Both the position numbers and the translations under genes were made by a program. Shown here one piece after another: positions 20,234-27,600 of a DNA stretch of 64,000 bases. Positions within the stretch are counted from its first letter, which is position 1. Every line of letters begins with the position of its first letter. The DNA lies in NCBI RefSeq assembly GCF_014653215.1, contig NZ_BNAI01000003.1, positions 248,001 through 312,000 on the forward strand. Direction: 5' to 3'. Source of the DNA: Pseudolysinimonas yzui (GTDB taxonomy: Bacteria; Actinomycetota; Actinomycetes; Actinomycetales; Microbacteriaceae). Below the pieces are notes generated by a model. That model saw only the letters and a list, made by a program, of their open reading frames with translations. It was not told the origin of the DNA and did not search any database.

Positions 20234-20748
20234 TCGACGATCCTCCCGACTGCCGAATAGGCGAGGGCGAACGAGGCGGCCTTGCAGCCGTCCTGATTGC
20301 GCGCGGTGTCGAGCATCAGCACTTGCGGCCAGTCGTCACTCGGAACGCCGAGTTCTGCGAGGGACGTCGTCGTCCCCGCGGGGACGACGAGTTCGCCGGC
20401 TCCCGCGATCTGTTTCACCGCGAAGTCCTCGACGCTGCACGGAAGCGACTCCGTGGCGTTCGGCGCGTCCACCCCGTCGACCTCCACGCGAAGTTCGGTC
20501 ACCACGAGGTCGGTGTCCAGTGGATTCGAGATGCTGAGGTTCAGGGGGGCAGACCCTCCGGGGAAGAACGGTTCAGCCAGATCGCCGCTGATCGAGAACG
20601 AAGGCGAGGGCCGATCGGCGACGGCGTCTGCGTTCCCACCGAACGAGAACGAGCGCGTCACGATCGCCCACGTCAGTGCGGCCCCGATGACGAGGCCGAC
20701 GACGAGCATCCCGATGGCGATCAGCCAGCGGCGTCGGGGGGTGACCAT
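20230..20748 (-). CDS. Small membrane-tethered paralogue (paralogue 3)
   Basis: A 172-residue protein with a hydrophobic segment at about 8-30 and no obvious cleavage site, so it is probably anchored. The outside part has a short linker, then the same fold signature as its neighbours: LSISNPLDTDLVVTELRVEV (about 70-88), a Cys in SLPCSVEDF, and the C-terminal motif NQDGCKAASFALAY. This motif is nearly identical to that of the first gene of the operon (NQDGCKNATVNLVY). It overlaps the downstream AYW-box gene by four bases, and a hairpin lies upstream between it and the first gene. Confidence 0.7.
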   Translation of the reverse strand: MVTPRRRWLIAIGMLVVGLVIGAALTWAIVTRSFSFGGNADAVADRPSPSFSISGDLAEPFFPGGSAPLNLSISNPLDTDLVVTELRVEVDGVDAPNATESLPCSVEDFAVKQIAGAGELVVPAGTTTSLAELGVPSDDWPQVLMLDTARNQDGCKAASFALAYSAVGRIVE

Positions 20749-20759
20749 GTGCTGCCTCC

Positions 20760-20786
20760 CTTCGCCCCTCGAAACTCAAGGCGAAG
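20760..20786. terminator. Second hairpin in the surface operon
   Basis: CTTCGCC (20760-20766) pairs with GGCGAAG (20780-20786) across 13 bases. It lies between the coupled downstream genes and the stronger hairpin at 20801-20830. No U-tract, so its role is uncertain. Confidence 0.35.
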
Positions 20787-20800
20787 CGGTACGCGGCTGA

Positions 20801-20830
20801 GCGGTGGAGTGACGACCGTCACCCCACCGC
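20801..20830. terminator. Strong intra-operon hairpin, possible partial terminator or mRNA stabiliser
   Basis: GCGGTGGAGTGAC (20801-20813) and GTCACCCCACCGC (20818-20830) form a 13-bp stem with one mismatch and a 4-base loop. It starts 16 bases after the stop of the first small surface-protein gene. It may reduce transcription of the three genes beyond it, so that the first product is made in excess, or protect the first message from decay (both inference). Confidence 0.55.
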
Positions 20831-20845
20831 TTCAGCGACCGACGA

Positions 20846-21334
20846 TCAGTTGGACGTGTAGACCAGGTTGACCGTGGCGTTCTTGCAGCCGTCCTGGTTC
20901 TCGGCTGCCTCGTTCACGAACGCGATGGTGGCTCCCGACCAGGAGCCCACGCCGCTGCCCGAGGGCACGTTCGCGTTGACGGTCATCGTCGCGTTGGCGA
21001 TGACGTAGTCGTCGGCTTCGCAACCCACGGCCGGCTCGCCCAGCGCGTCGACAACGCTGTCGATGCTGACGGTGACCGACGCGACGAAGACCGACCCGTC
21101 GTTCGGGTTGTTGAAGTTGCCGCTCAGCGTCTGCGGAGCCACCCCCGGCTCGAGATCCGTGAGGACGCTCGTCTGAACGACGGTGATCGGCGTGTTGGTG
21201 CCGGTGTCAGCCGACCCGGTACCCGACCCGGAGTTGGTCCAGTACGCGTAGGCGGCTCCAGCGCCACCCAGAACGATCGCGGTGACGATGCCGGCGGCGA
21301 GAAGGCGCTTCTTGTTCCCCTTGTTGGCGCTCAT
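20846..21334 (-). CDS. Small secreted AYW-box protein (paralogue 1, first gene of operon)
   Basis: A 162-residue exported protein. Its start (MSANKGNKKR) is basic, a hydrophobic segment spans about 10-30, and AYAYW follows with a likely cleavage after AYA; a SGSGTGSADTGTNTP linker comes next. The mature part has SGNFNNPNDGSVFVASVTVS (about 70-89), one Cys in VGCEADDYV and one in the C-terminal motif NQDGCKNATVNLVY, suggesting a disulfide-closed beta-sandwich. AGAGGTAG precedes the ATG at a good distance. The hairpin after this gene separates it from the rest of the operon and it may be the abundant subunit. Function unknown; TasA/camelysin-like matrix protein is the nearest idea. Confidence 0.72.
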   Translation of the reverse strand: MSANKGNKKRLLAAGIVTAIVLGGAGAAYAYWTNSGSGTGSADTGTNTPITVVQTSVLTDLEPGVAPQTLSGNFNNPNDGSVFVASVTVSIDSVVDALGEPAVGCEADDYVIANATMTVNANVPSGSGVGSWSGATIAFVNEAAENQDGCKNATVNLVYTSN

Positions 21335-21463
21335 TGCAGACTACCTCTTCAGTTACAGGGGAAGCCTGCGGCCCAGCTCGCGCGAGCCCCCCCGAGTCGC
21401 GCGACCGTTCTATGAGCTGAAGCTAATCATCGGCGTTCAGGCTCCACCAGTGCCAGAAGTAGG

Positions 21464-21479
21464 GACAGACCGATCTGTC
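21464..21479. terminator. Short hairpin at the end of pth
   Basis: GACAGA (21464-21469) pairs with TCTGTC (21474-21479) across a 4-base loop. It overlaps the last base of the pth stop codon and could end that operon. There is no U-tract. Confidence 0.35.
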
Positions 21480-22090
21480 TATCCCTTGTCCCCCGTCGGC
21501 TCGGGGGCCCCACGCGGCGCGTGCCAGCGTTGCTGAGCGGCGAGGAGGCCGTCGGTGAGGATCTGCTCGGTCGCGTCGGCGGCATCCGAGATGAGACTCG
21601 GCAGCGCCTCACGCTCCGCCTTCGCGAACGGCGACAGCACGTAGTCTGCGGGATCCTGACGGCCCGGCGGGCGACCGATCCCGACCCGTACGCGCACGAA
21701 ATCGGGCCCGGCGACGGCGATGATGTCGCGAACGCCGTTGTGGCCGCCCGGGCCGCCCCCGGTCTTCAGGCGCACGGTGTCGAACGGCAGGTCGAGCTCA
21801 TCGTGGACGACGATGAGCTTCGAGGCGTCGAGGGAGTAGAACTTCAACAGCGCCGCGACGGGTCGACCCGACACGTTCATGAAGGTCGACGGGACGGCCA
21901 GTGCGATGCGGTCTCCGCCGGGGCGCACTCGAGCCTCCCCGACGGTCGCGCCCGCCTTGTGGACCTTGAGCGTCGTGCCGAGGCGCGAGGCCAGCTCGGC
22001 CACGACCATCTGGCCGACGTTGTGACGATGGCCGGCGTAGCCGGGCCCGGGATTCCCGAGCCCGACCACGAGCCAGCGATCGTCGGCCAT
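21479..22090 (-). CDS. pth: Peptidyl-tRNA hydrolase
   Basis: Releases tRNA from peptidyl-tRNA that has dropped off the ribosome. 203 residues, slightly long at the C-terminus. The family motifs are GLGNPGPGYAGHRHNVG (about residues 10-26, with the catalytic His23 or neighbouring His and Asn), STFMNVSGRPV (about 68-78) and the signature VHDELDLPFDTVRLKTGGGPGGHNG (about 94-118), with the catalytic Asp. It follows rplY by 11 bases, the conserved rplY-pth pair of Actinobacteria. Confidence 0.97.
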   Translation of the reverse strand: MADDRWLVVGLGNPGPGYAGHRHNVGQMVVAELASRLGTTLKVHKAGATVGEARVRPGGDRIALAVPSTFMNVSGRPVAALLKFYSLDASKLIVVHDELDLPFDTVRLKTGGGPGGHNGVRDIIAVAGPDFVRVRVGIGRPPGRQDPADYVLSPFAKAEREALPSLISDAADATEQILTDGLLAAQQRWHAPRGAPEPTGDKG

Positions 22091-22101
22091 GCCGGGTGGC
22101 G

Positions 22102-22767
22102 TTACTCGGCGGCCTCGGCGGCCGCGGCGTCGCCCTCGGCCGACTCGGCGGCTTCACCCTCCGCGGCCTCGCCTTCGGCGGCGACCTCTTCGGCCTCGCC
22201 GAGGTCGACCTGGGCCTCGCCCGTGATGCCGACGATCAGCACCTCGGGGTCGGTGACCAGCGTCGCGCCGGCAGGCAGCTTGACGTCCTTCGCCAGGATG
22301 TGGCTGCCCTCGGTGAGGCCCTCGATGCTGACCGTGATGCTCTCGGGGATGTGGGTCGCCTCGACCTCGAGCGAGATCGTGGTCGAGTCGAGGTTGACGC
22401 TCGTCTCGGGAGCCGACTCGCCTTCGAGGTGCACCGGCACGTCGACCGTGACCTTCTCGCCGGCACGCACGACGATGAGGTCGAGGTGCTCGATGACCTG
22501 GTGCACCGGGTCCTTCTGCACATCCTTGACGAGCGCGAGCTGGCTCTTGCCGCCGATCTGCAGGTCGAGCACCTGGTTCGCCTTGCGGATGATGAGCGCG
22601 GTCTCGTGACCCGGCAGAGCCACGTGCTGCGGCTCGGTTCCGTGACCGTAGATCACGGCCGGGATCTTGCCGGCGGCGCGCAGCCGGCGGGCGAAGCCCT
22701 TACCGAATTCGGTGCGCACCTCGACGGTGAGTTTGTTGTCCTGTGCAGGCTTGGTGTTGTCAGCCAC
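22102..22767 (-). CDS. rplY: 50S ribosomal protein L25/Ctc
   Basis: Binds 5S rRNA in the large ribosomal subunit. 221 residues of the long Ctc form: an N-terminal L25 domain (about 1-95, with RTEFGKGFARRLRAAGKIPAV), a beta-rich C-terminal domain (about 100-185), and an acidic Glu/Ala repeat tail (about 188-221) that is low complexity and typical of actinobacterial members. The start is GTG at 22767, with GGAG about 9 bases upstream. First gene of the rplY-pth unit. Confidence 0.96.
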   Translation of the reverse strand: MADNTKPAQDNKLTVEVRTEFGKGFARRLRAAGKIPAVIYGHGTEPQHVALPGHETALIIRKANQVLDLQIGGKSQLALVKDVQKDPVHQVIEHLDLIVVRAGEKVTVDVPVHLEGESAPETSVNLDSTTISLEVEATHIPESITVSIEGLTEGSHILAKDVKLPAGATLVTDPEVLIVGITGEAQVDLGEAEEVAAEGEAAEGEAAESAEGDAAAAEAAE

Positions 22768-22786
22768 GGGTGTACTCCTGGATTCC

Positions 22787-22800
22787 GGGGCCTTCGCCCC
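22787..22800. promoter_or_regulatory. Small leader hairpin upstream of rplY
   Basis: GGGGC, four loop bases and GCCCC form a tight stem-loop 20 bases ahead of the rplY start, so it is probably in the leader. A regulatory role is not shown by the sequence alone. The rest of the 181-base gap between rplY and the next gene holds nothing I recognise. Confidence 0.3.
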
Positions 22801-22948
22801 ACTGTGTCGGATTCAACTCGAACGCACGAAAGCGCGAGGAAGACGTAAGGCCCGCCCACCGCGTCGATCACGGCCCCGCAATGCGGATGCCCTCGCCGAA
22901 GTTCAGGTGCCCATGTTACAGGCACCGGGCGGAACGGACACCCCGGGG

Positions 22949-23797
22949 TCAGAGGACCGCGGACTCCTCGATCACCTCGTCGCGCCCGCGCACCGCCCCG
23001 CCGATCGCGGCGGCGAGAAAAGTGGCGCCGGCGATCATCACCAGACCGTAGGCGGCGGGGAGTCGTCCCGGGAACGACGGCGGAAGCGGCAGTAGCGCCG
23101 CGAAGAGCACGAACCCGGTGATGAACACGATCGTGGCGGGCAGGATGACGCCGATCGACGACCAGCGCAGCAGCAACCCGGCGAGCCCGGCGAGCACTCC
23201 CGCGACGACGGCGATCGCGGCCGAGACGGCGTCGTACCGCAACAGCTGGAAGATCTGCTGCACGAAGGTCCCGCCGGCGACCAGCAGCAACGCCGACGCG
23301 CCGACCAACGTCACGGCGCTCAGCGACGACGACACGGCGACGGCCTTCGGGCTCGACGGCCCGGCGAGCCGACGCGAGCGGATGCCGAGGGCGGCTCCGA
23401 CGAGGAAGGCGCCGACGACGAGCGCGGTGCCCGAGAAGTAGAACATCGTGGCGCCGTCGCCGAATGCCGGGTCGACCTTCGACAGCATCCGGGTGATCTG
23501 GAAGACCGGGCTGAAGATCCCGCCCGCGAACGGGTTACCGAACGGCACCACGAGGGCGAGCAGCCCGAGCAGCCCGTGGATGGCGCCGACGACGAGCGCA
23601 CCGACCCAGTGGATCGCCACCGACAGCGCCGCACAGCCGACGATGCTCGCGCCGACGAAGCCGAGCGCCAGCCCGGCCGGGTCGGGCTCGAACCGCGCGG
23701 CGAGCGCGGCGTGGGCGGTCGCGCCGACCCAGCTCACGACGAGTCCGACCACCGTGGCGGAGGCCGCCACGAGAAGGCTGACGAATGGTCGCACCAC
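22949..23797 (-). CDS. Polytopic membrane protein, unknown function
   Basis: A 282-residue protein with about seven to eight hydrophobic helices (for example about 5-25, 42-62, 70-90, 118-140, 155-178, 186-205, 212-236 and 250-268). No transporter signature is recognised. The segment GNPFAGGIFSPVFQITRMLSKVDP between helices 3 and 4 is hydrophilic and probably a loop. The start is GTG at 23797, with TAGGCT six bases before it (leaderless). It is downstream of and parallel to gluconokinase by a 19-base gap only at the stop side, so the two are separate units or one operon read from 24311. Confidence 0.7.
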   Translation of the reverse strand: MVRPFVSLLVAASATVVGLVVSWVGATAHAALAARFEPDPAGLALGFVGASIVGCAALSVAIHWVGALVVGAIHGLLGLLALVVPFGNPFAGGIFSPVFQITRMLSKVDPAFGDGATMFYFSGTALVVGAFLVGAALGIRSRRLAGPSSPKAVAVSSSLSAVTLVGASALLLVAGGTFVQQIFQLLRYDAVSAAIAVVAGVLAGLAGLLLRWSSIGVILPATIVFITGFVLFAALLPLPPSFPGRLPAAYGLVMIAGATFLAAAIGGAVRGRDEVIEESAVL

Positions 23798-23803
23798 GGC
23801 GTC

Positions 23804-23809
23804 AGCCTA
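23804..23809 (-). promoter_or_regulatory. Predicted -10 box of a leaderless transcript
   Basis: Minus-strand TAGGCT ends six bases before the GTG at 23797, within the 19-base gap after gluconokinase. Confidence 0.45.
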
Positions 23810-23816
23810 TCGGGGC

Positions 23817-24311
23817 TCAGCCGCGCGACCCGAGGCGATCGACGACCAGCTCGACGATCTCGTCGGGTTGCAGCGCGACGTCGACGGGGATCGCGTCCTC
23901 ATCGGCGGACGGTTCCTCGAGGGTCGCCAGCTGGGACTCGAGCAGCGACGGCGGCATGAAGTGACCGTCGCGCTGCGCCATCCGCGCCGCCAGAAGTTCA
24001 GGCGATCCGTGCAGGTAGACGAGCACGAGATCCGGTGCTGCGGCGCGCAATCGGTCCCGATAGCTGCGCTTCAGCGCGGAACAGGTGATGACGACGGGTC
24101 GATCGAGTTCGGCGGCGATCCGGTCGAGCCAGGGGGCGCGGTCGGCGTCGGTGAGCGGGATGCCGGCCGCCATCTTGGCGACGTTGGCGGGTGGATGCAG
24201 GTCGTCGCCCTCCACGAACGGAAGGCCGAGCGTCTCGGCGAGGCCGCGACCGATCGTGGACTTGCCGGTGCCGGAGACACCCATGACGACAAGGGCGCGT
24301 CGGAAGGACAT
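23817..24311 (-). CDS. gntK: Gluconokinase
   Basis: Phosphorylates gluconate to 6-phosphogluconate, the substrate of the enzyme encoded next door. 164 residues, typical of the short P-loop gluconokinases. Walker A is GVSGTGKST (about residues 11-19), the substrate region is EGDDLHPPANVAKMAAGIPLTD (about 34-55), and the lid region includes CSALKRSYRDRLR. The gene is back to back with gndA with only 23 bases between the two start codons. A TACCGT hexamer sits seven bases before the ATG. Confidence 0.93.
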   Translation of the reverse strand: MSFRRALVVMGVSGTGKSTIGRGLAETLGLPFVEGDDLHPPANVAKMAAGIPLTDADRAPWLDRIAAELDRPVVITCSALKRSYRDRLRAAAPDLVLVYLHGSPELLAARMAQRDGHFMPPSLLESQLATLEEPSADEDAIPVDVALQPDEIVELVVDRLGSRG

Positions 24312-24318
24312 CCCGCCA

Positions 24319-24328
24319 ACGGTAGCCT
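24319..24328. promoter_or_regulatory. Interlocked divergent -10 boxes of gntK and gndA
   Basis: The ten bases ACGGTAGCCT hold TAGCCT on the plus strand (24323-24328, six bases before the gndA GTG) and TACCGT on the minus strand (24319-24324, seven bases before the gntK ATG). The two hexamers share the central TA. Each gene would be leaderless and each -35 region would lie inside the other gene. Confidence 0.55.
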
Positions 24329-24334
24329 GATCCG

Positions 24335-25789
24335 GTGAATTCCCCGTCTGCTGCCACCGCCAACATCGGAGTCGTCGGCCTCGCCGTCATGGGCTCCAAC
24401 CTCGCCCGCAACCTCGCCAGCCGCGAGGGCAACACCGTCGCGATCTTCAACCGCTCCCCCGAGAAGACCGATGCGCTGGTCGCCGAGCATCCCGAGGCGA
24501 ACTTCGTCGCGACGAAGTCGTACGCCGAGTTCGCCGCCGCCCTGCAGAAGCCGCGCGCGGCGCTCATCATGGTGCAGGCCGGCAAGGGCACGGATGCCGT
24601 CATCGACGAACTGGTGAAGGTGTTCGAGCCGGGCGACATCATCGTCGACGGCGGCAACGCCCTCTTCACCGACACCATCCGCCGCGAAGCCGCCGTGCGC
24701 GCCACCGGCATCAACTTCGTGGGCGCCGGCATCTCCGGTGGTGAGGAAGGCGCGCTCAACGGCCCGTCGATCATGCCCGGCGGATCCGACGAATCCTGGG
24801 TCACCCTCGGCCCCATCCTGAAATCCATCGCCGCGATCGCCGAAGGCGAGCCCTGCGTCACCCACGTCGGCCACGACGGCGCCGGCCACTTCGTGAAGAT
24901 GATCCACAACGGCATCGAGTACGCCGACATGCAGCTCATCGCCGAGGCCTACGACCTCATCCGCCGCGGCACCGGTAAGACGCCCGCTGAGATCGCCGAC
25001 ATCTTCGCCGAATGGAACCGCGGCGAACTCGAGTCCTACCTCATCGAGATCACGGCCGAGGTGCTGCGCCAGGTCGACGCCGAAACCGGCAAGCCCCTCG
25101 TCGACGTCATCCTCGACCAGGCCGGCTCGAAGGGCACCGGCGTCTGGACCGTGCAGACCGCGCTCGACCTCGGCATCCCGGTCTCCGGCATCGCCGAAGC
25201 CGTGTTCGCCCGCTCGCTCTCGTCGAAGCCGCTGCAGCGCGCCGCCGCCGGCAACCTGCCCGGCCCGGAGGTGCACCCCGTCGCGGATGCCGACGCCTTC
25301 ATCGACGACGTGCGCCAGGCGCTCTACGCCTCGAAGATCGTCGCCTACAGCCAGGGTTTCGACGCGATCGTCGCCGGTGCCGAACAGTACGGCTGGAACA
25401 TCCAGAAGGGCGAGATCGCCAAGATCTGGCGCGGCGGCTGCATCATCCGCGCGTCGTTCCTCAACCGCATCACCGAGAGCTACGCCGACGACCCGGGGCT
25501 GGTGAGCCTCATCACCGCCCCGTTCTTCCGCGGCGTCGTCACCCGCACCCACGACGCCTGGCGTCGCGTCGTCGCCGCGGCCGCGGTGTCCGGCATCCCG
25601 GCTCCCGCGTTCTCGTCGTCGCTGTCCTACTACGACGGTCTGCGCGCCGAGCGGCTGCCCGCCGCCCTCGTGCAGGGGCAGCGCGACTTCTTCGGCGCCC
25701 ACACCTACCAGCGCGTCGACAAGGAGGGGACGTTCCACACCCTCTGGTCGGGCGACCGCTCCGAGGTTTCGGCGACCGACTCGCACTGA
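24335..25789 (+). CDS. gndA: 6-Phosphogluconate dehydrogenase, decarboxylating (NADP)
   Basis: Oxidises 6-phosphogluconate to ribulose 5-phosphate and CO2, giving NADPH. 484 residues, the long homodimeric form. The NADP-binding motif is GVVGLAVMGSNLARNLA (about 9-25), the signature ISGGEEGALNGPSIMPGG (about 130-147) and the catalytic region HVGHDGAGHFVKMIHNGIEYADMQ (about 175-198, with the Lys and Glu) are intact. GTG start with no Shine-Dalgarno, TAGCCT six bases upstream. It forms a functional pair with gluconokinase. Confidence 0.97.
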   Translation: MNSPSAATANIGVVGLAVMGSNLARNLASREGNTVAIFNRSPEKTDALVAEHPEANFVATKSYAEFAAALQKPRAALIMVQAGKGTDAVIDELVKVFEPGDIIVDGGNALFTDTIRREAAVRATGINFVGAGISGGEEGALNGPSIMPGGSDESWVTLGPILKSIAAIAEGEPCVTHVGHDGAGHFVKMIHNGIEYADMQLIAEAYDLIRRGTGKTPAEIADIFAEWNRGELESYLIEITAEVLRQVDAETGKPLVDVILDQAGSKGTGVWTVQTALDLGIPVSGIAEAVFARSLSSKPLQRAAAGNLPGPEVHPVADADAFIDDVRQALYASKIVAYSQGFDAIVAGAEQYGWNIQKGEIAKIWRGGCIIRASFLNRITESYADDPGLVSLITAPFFRGVVTRTHDAWRRVVAAAAVSGIPAPAFSSSLSYYDGLRAERLPAALVQGQRDFFGAHTYQRVDKEGTFHTLWSGDRSEVSATDSH

Positions 25790-25833
25790 CGTCTCTCGGG
25801 GGGTCGCCACCGGATGGCTCGTGCGAGTCAAGA

Positions 25834-25852
25834 GCGGGGACCCCTACCCCGC
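25834..25852. terminator. GC-rich hairpin between gndA and the chromate transporter gene
   Basis: GCGGGG (25834-25839) and CCCCGC (25847-25852) can pair across 7 bases, ahead of the stronger hairpin at 25868. Confidence 0.4.
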
Positions 25853-25867
25853 GCGCTGGAGCACAGA

Positions 25868-25891
25868 GCGAAGGCCATTTCTGGCCTTCGC
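25868..25891. terminator. Bidirectional terminator for gndA and the convergent chromate transporter gene
   Basis: GCGAAGGCCA (25868-25877) pairs perfectly with TGGCCTTCGC (25882-25891) around a TTTC loop. It is centred in the 153-base gap between two convergent genes, so it can serve both. Confidence 0.75.
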
Positions 25892-25942
25892 CGCGACGCC
25901 AGCGCCGGCGGCTGTCCCGGTCGACGGTCAGCGAGGTGCAGC

Positions 25943-27151
25943 TCAGAGGAATTCGAGGAGGATGCCGGCGGCGGCTCCGAGGAGGACGACCGACCAGGGC
26001 GGGGACTTTGCGACGGTGAGGAGCACGAAGCAGGCGACCGCGAGGGCGAAGGTGGCGGGGTCGACGATCGCGCTCGTGAAGACCGGGTCGTAGAGGGCGG
26101 CGGCCAGGATGCCCACGACCGCGGCGCTCGCGCCCCTGATGAAGCCTTGAGCCCGGGGGCGGGTGCGCAGGGCGCTCCAGAACGGCAACACGCCGATCAA
26201 GATGAGAAAGCCCGGCAGGAAGATCCCGGCGAGAGCGAGTGCGGCCCCCGCGATTCCGCCCGGTCCGGGTTCGGCGAGCGCGCCGAGGTAGCCGGCGAAG
26301 GTGAACAGCGGCCCCGGCACGGCCTGCGCCGCGGAGTAGCCGGCCAGGAACTCGTCGGATCCGACCCAGCCCGGCCCGACGACCTCGGCTTCGAGTAGCG
26401 GCAGCACGACGTGCCCCCCGCCGAAGACGAGAGCGCCCGAGCGCACGAAGGAGTCGAACAGCGTGAGTGCGGGTGAGCGCACCAGGGCCGCGAGCACCGG
26501 CAGCCCGGCCAGCAGCACCGCGAAGCCGGCGAGCGCGGTGACGCCGACCCAGCGCGGGATCGGGAAGCGCAGCTCCGCACCCGACGCATCGGCCGGCGCC
26601 CGGCACAGCAGAACTCCTGCGACCGCGCCGACGAGGATCGCCGCCACCTGGCCGACCGGGCCGGCGAACGCGACGACGATCACCAGCGCGGCAACGGCGA
26701 TGGCCGCGCGGCGCCGATCGGGGGTCAGGGTGCGCGCCATCCCGACCACCGCCTGGGCGACGATCGCGACGGCCACGACCTTGAGCCCGGCGAGCGCTCC
26801 CTCGGCGACCGGGCCCTCGAACCAGGCGACCCCGAACGCGAACAGCACGAGCAGAACGGCCGACGGCAGCGTGAACGCCGTGAAGGCGGCGAGCGCCCCG
26901 AGCGGCCCGGCGCGGAGCAGGCCGAGGACGAACCCGACCTGGCTCGACGACGGACCCGGCAGGAACTGGCTCACCGCGACGAGTTCGCCGTAGCCCCGTT
27001 CGTCGATCCAGCGTCGCCGCTCGACGAACTCGGTGCGGAAGTAGCCCAGATGGGCGATCGGCCCACCGAACGACGTGAGCCCGAGCTTCAGGAACGCGGC
27101 GAAGACCTCGGCGACCCCGCCCGGCTGAGGGGAATCACGGGAGGGGCTCAC
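25943..27151 (-). CDS. chrA: Chromate efflux transporter, two-domain ChrA type
   Basis: CHR-family membrane transporter of 402 residues made of two related halves. The first half has the diagnostic GLTSFGGPIAHLGYFRTEFV (about residues 20-39) and QFLPGPSSSQVGFVLG (about 60-75); the second has SGALVFGGGHVVLPLLEAEVV (about 230-250) and SAAQAVPGPLFTFAGYLG (about 263-280). Roughly ten to twelve hydrophobic segments. It exports chromate (or a similar oxyanion). The start is GTG at 27151; longer frames upstream overlap the next gene in antisense. Divergent from a small membrane-protein gene. Confidence 0.92.
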   Translation of the reverse strand: MSPSRDSPQPGGVAEVFAAFLKLGLTSFGGPIAHLGYFRTEFVERRRWIDERGYGELVAVSQFLPGPSSSQVGFVLGLLRAGPLGALAAFTAFTLPSAVLLVLFAFGVAWFEGPVAEGALAGLKVVAVAIVAQAVVGMARTLTPDRRRAAIAVAALVIVVAFAGPVGQVAAILVGAVAGVLLCRAPADASGAELRFPIPRWVGVTALAGFAVLLAGLPVLAALVRSPALTLFDSFVRSGALVFGGGHVVLPLLEAEVVGPGWVGSDEFLAGYSAAQAVPGPLFTFAGYLGALAEPGPGGIAGAALALAGIFLPGFLILIGVLPFWSALRTRPRAQGFIRGASAAVVGILAAALYDPVFTSAIVDPATFALAVACFVLLTVAKSPPWSVVLLGAAAGILLEFL

Positions 27152-27196
27152 CGCCGCATCGTACCGACGGCCGACAACGGGTGGTTGAGTAGAGCG

Positions 27197-27529
27197 ATGT
27201 CGCACGACGAAGATCCCCCGGAACTGCGCGGCTACGTTCCGAACGACGACCGGCCGTTGCGGCATCCGGCCACCCTGCGCATCATGCGCGTCGTCATCGT
27301 GCTGGGGGTCATCGGACTCGTCGTGCCGAGCCTGTACGCGACGATCGCGCTGCAGGCCCGCACCGCGGCGGCGCTCTGCGACCGCGCGACGGCGGCCGGC
27401 ACCATCGACGCCGAACCGGTCACCCGCTTCGAACTGCTCGGCCCGGCCGGTCCCTCCTGGTACTGCTACGCGCGCGACTTCGGCGGTCGCGAGCTGCTGA
27501 TCGGGTCGCTCGGCCTCATCCCCGGGTGA
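27197..27529 (+). CDS. Small single-pass membrane protein, unknown function
   Basis: A 110-residue protein with an acidic/hydrophilic start (MSHDEDPPELRGYVPNDD), one hydrophobic helix (about 30-55) and an exterior C-terminal part with two Cys (ALCDRA and WYCYARDF) that may form a disulfide. No family recognised. The ATG at 27197 is chosen because the upstream extension has no coding character. It lies 45 bases from the divergent chromate transporter. Confidence 0.6.
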   Translation: MSHDEDPPELRGYVPNDDRPLRHPATLRIMRVVIVLGVIGLVVPSLYATIALQARTAAALCDRATAAGTIDAEPVTRFELLGPAGPSWYCYARDFGGRELLIGSLGLIPG

Positions 27530-27585
27530 CACCGCGCGTTTCGCGACTCTCGGGCTCTGCCCAGGCTCTGGTCAGACCCATCTGT

Positions 27586-27591
27586 TAGCCT
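27586..27591 (+). promoter_or_regulatory. Predicted -10 box upstream of the lysozyme-like gene
   Basis: TAGCCT ends nine bases before the ATG at 27601. The short gap leaves little or no leader; the GGCGG in it is a weak ribosome-binding candidate. Confidence 0.4.
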
Positions 27592-27600
27592 CCCCGGCGG

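Noticed and set aside
21376-21405. Short CG-rich palindromes (GCTCGCGCGAGC, GTCGCGCGAC) between pth and the surface operon
   Set aside because: Such short self-complementary CG runs are expected often at this base composition and have no positional support as operators.
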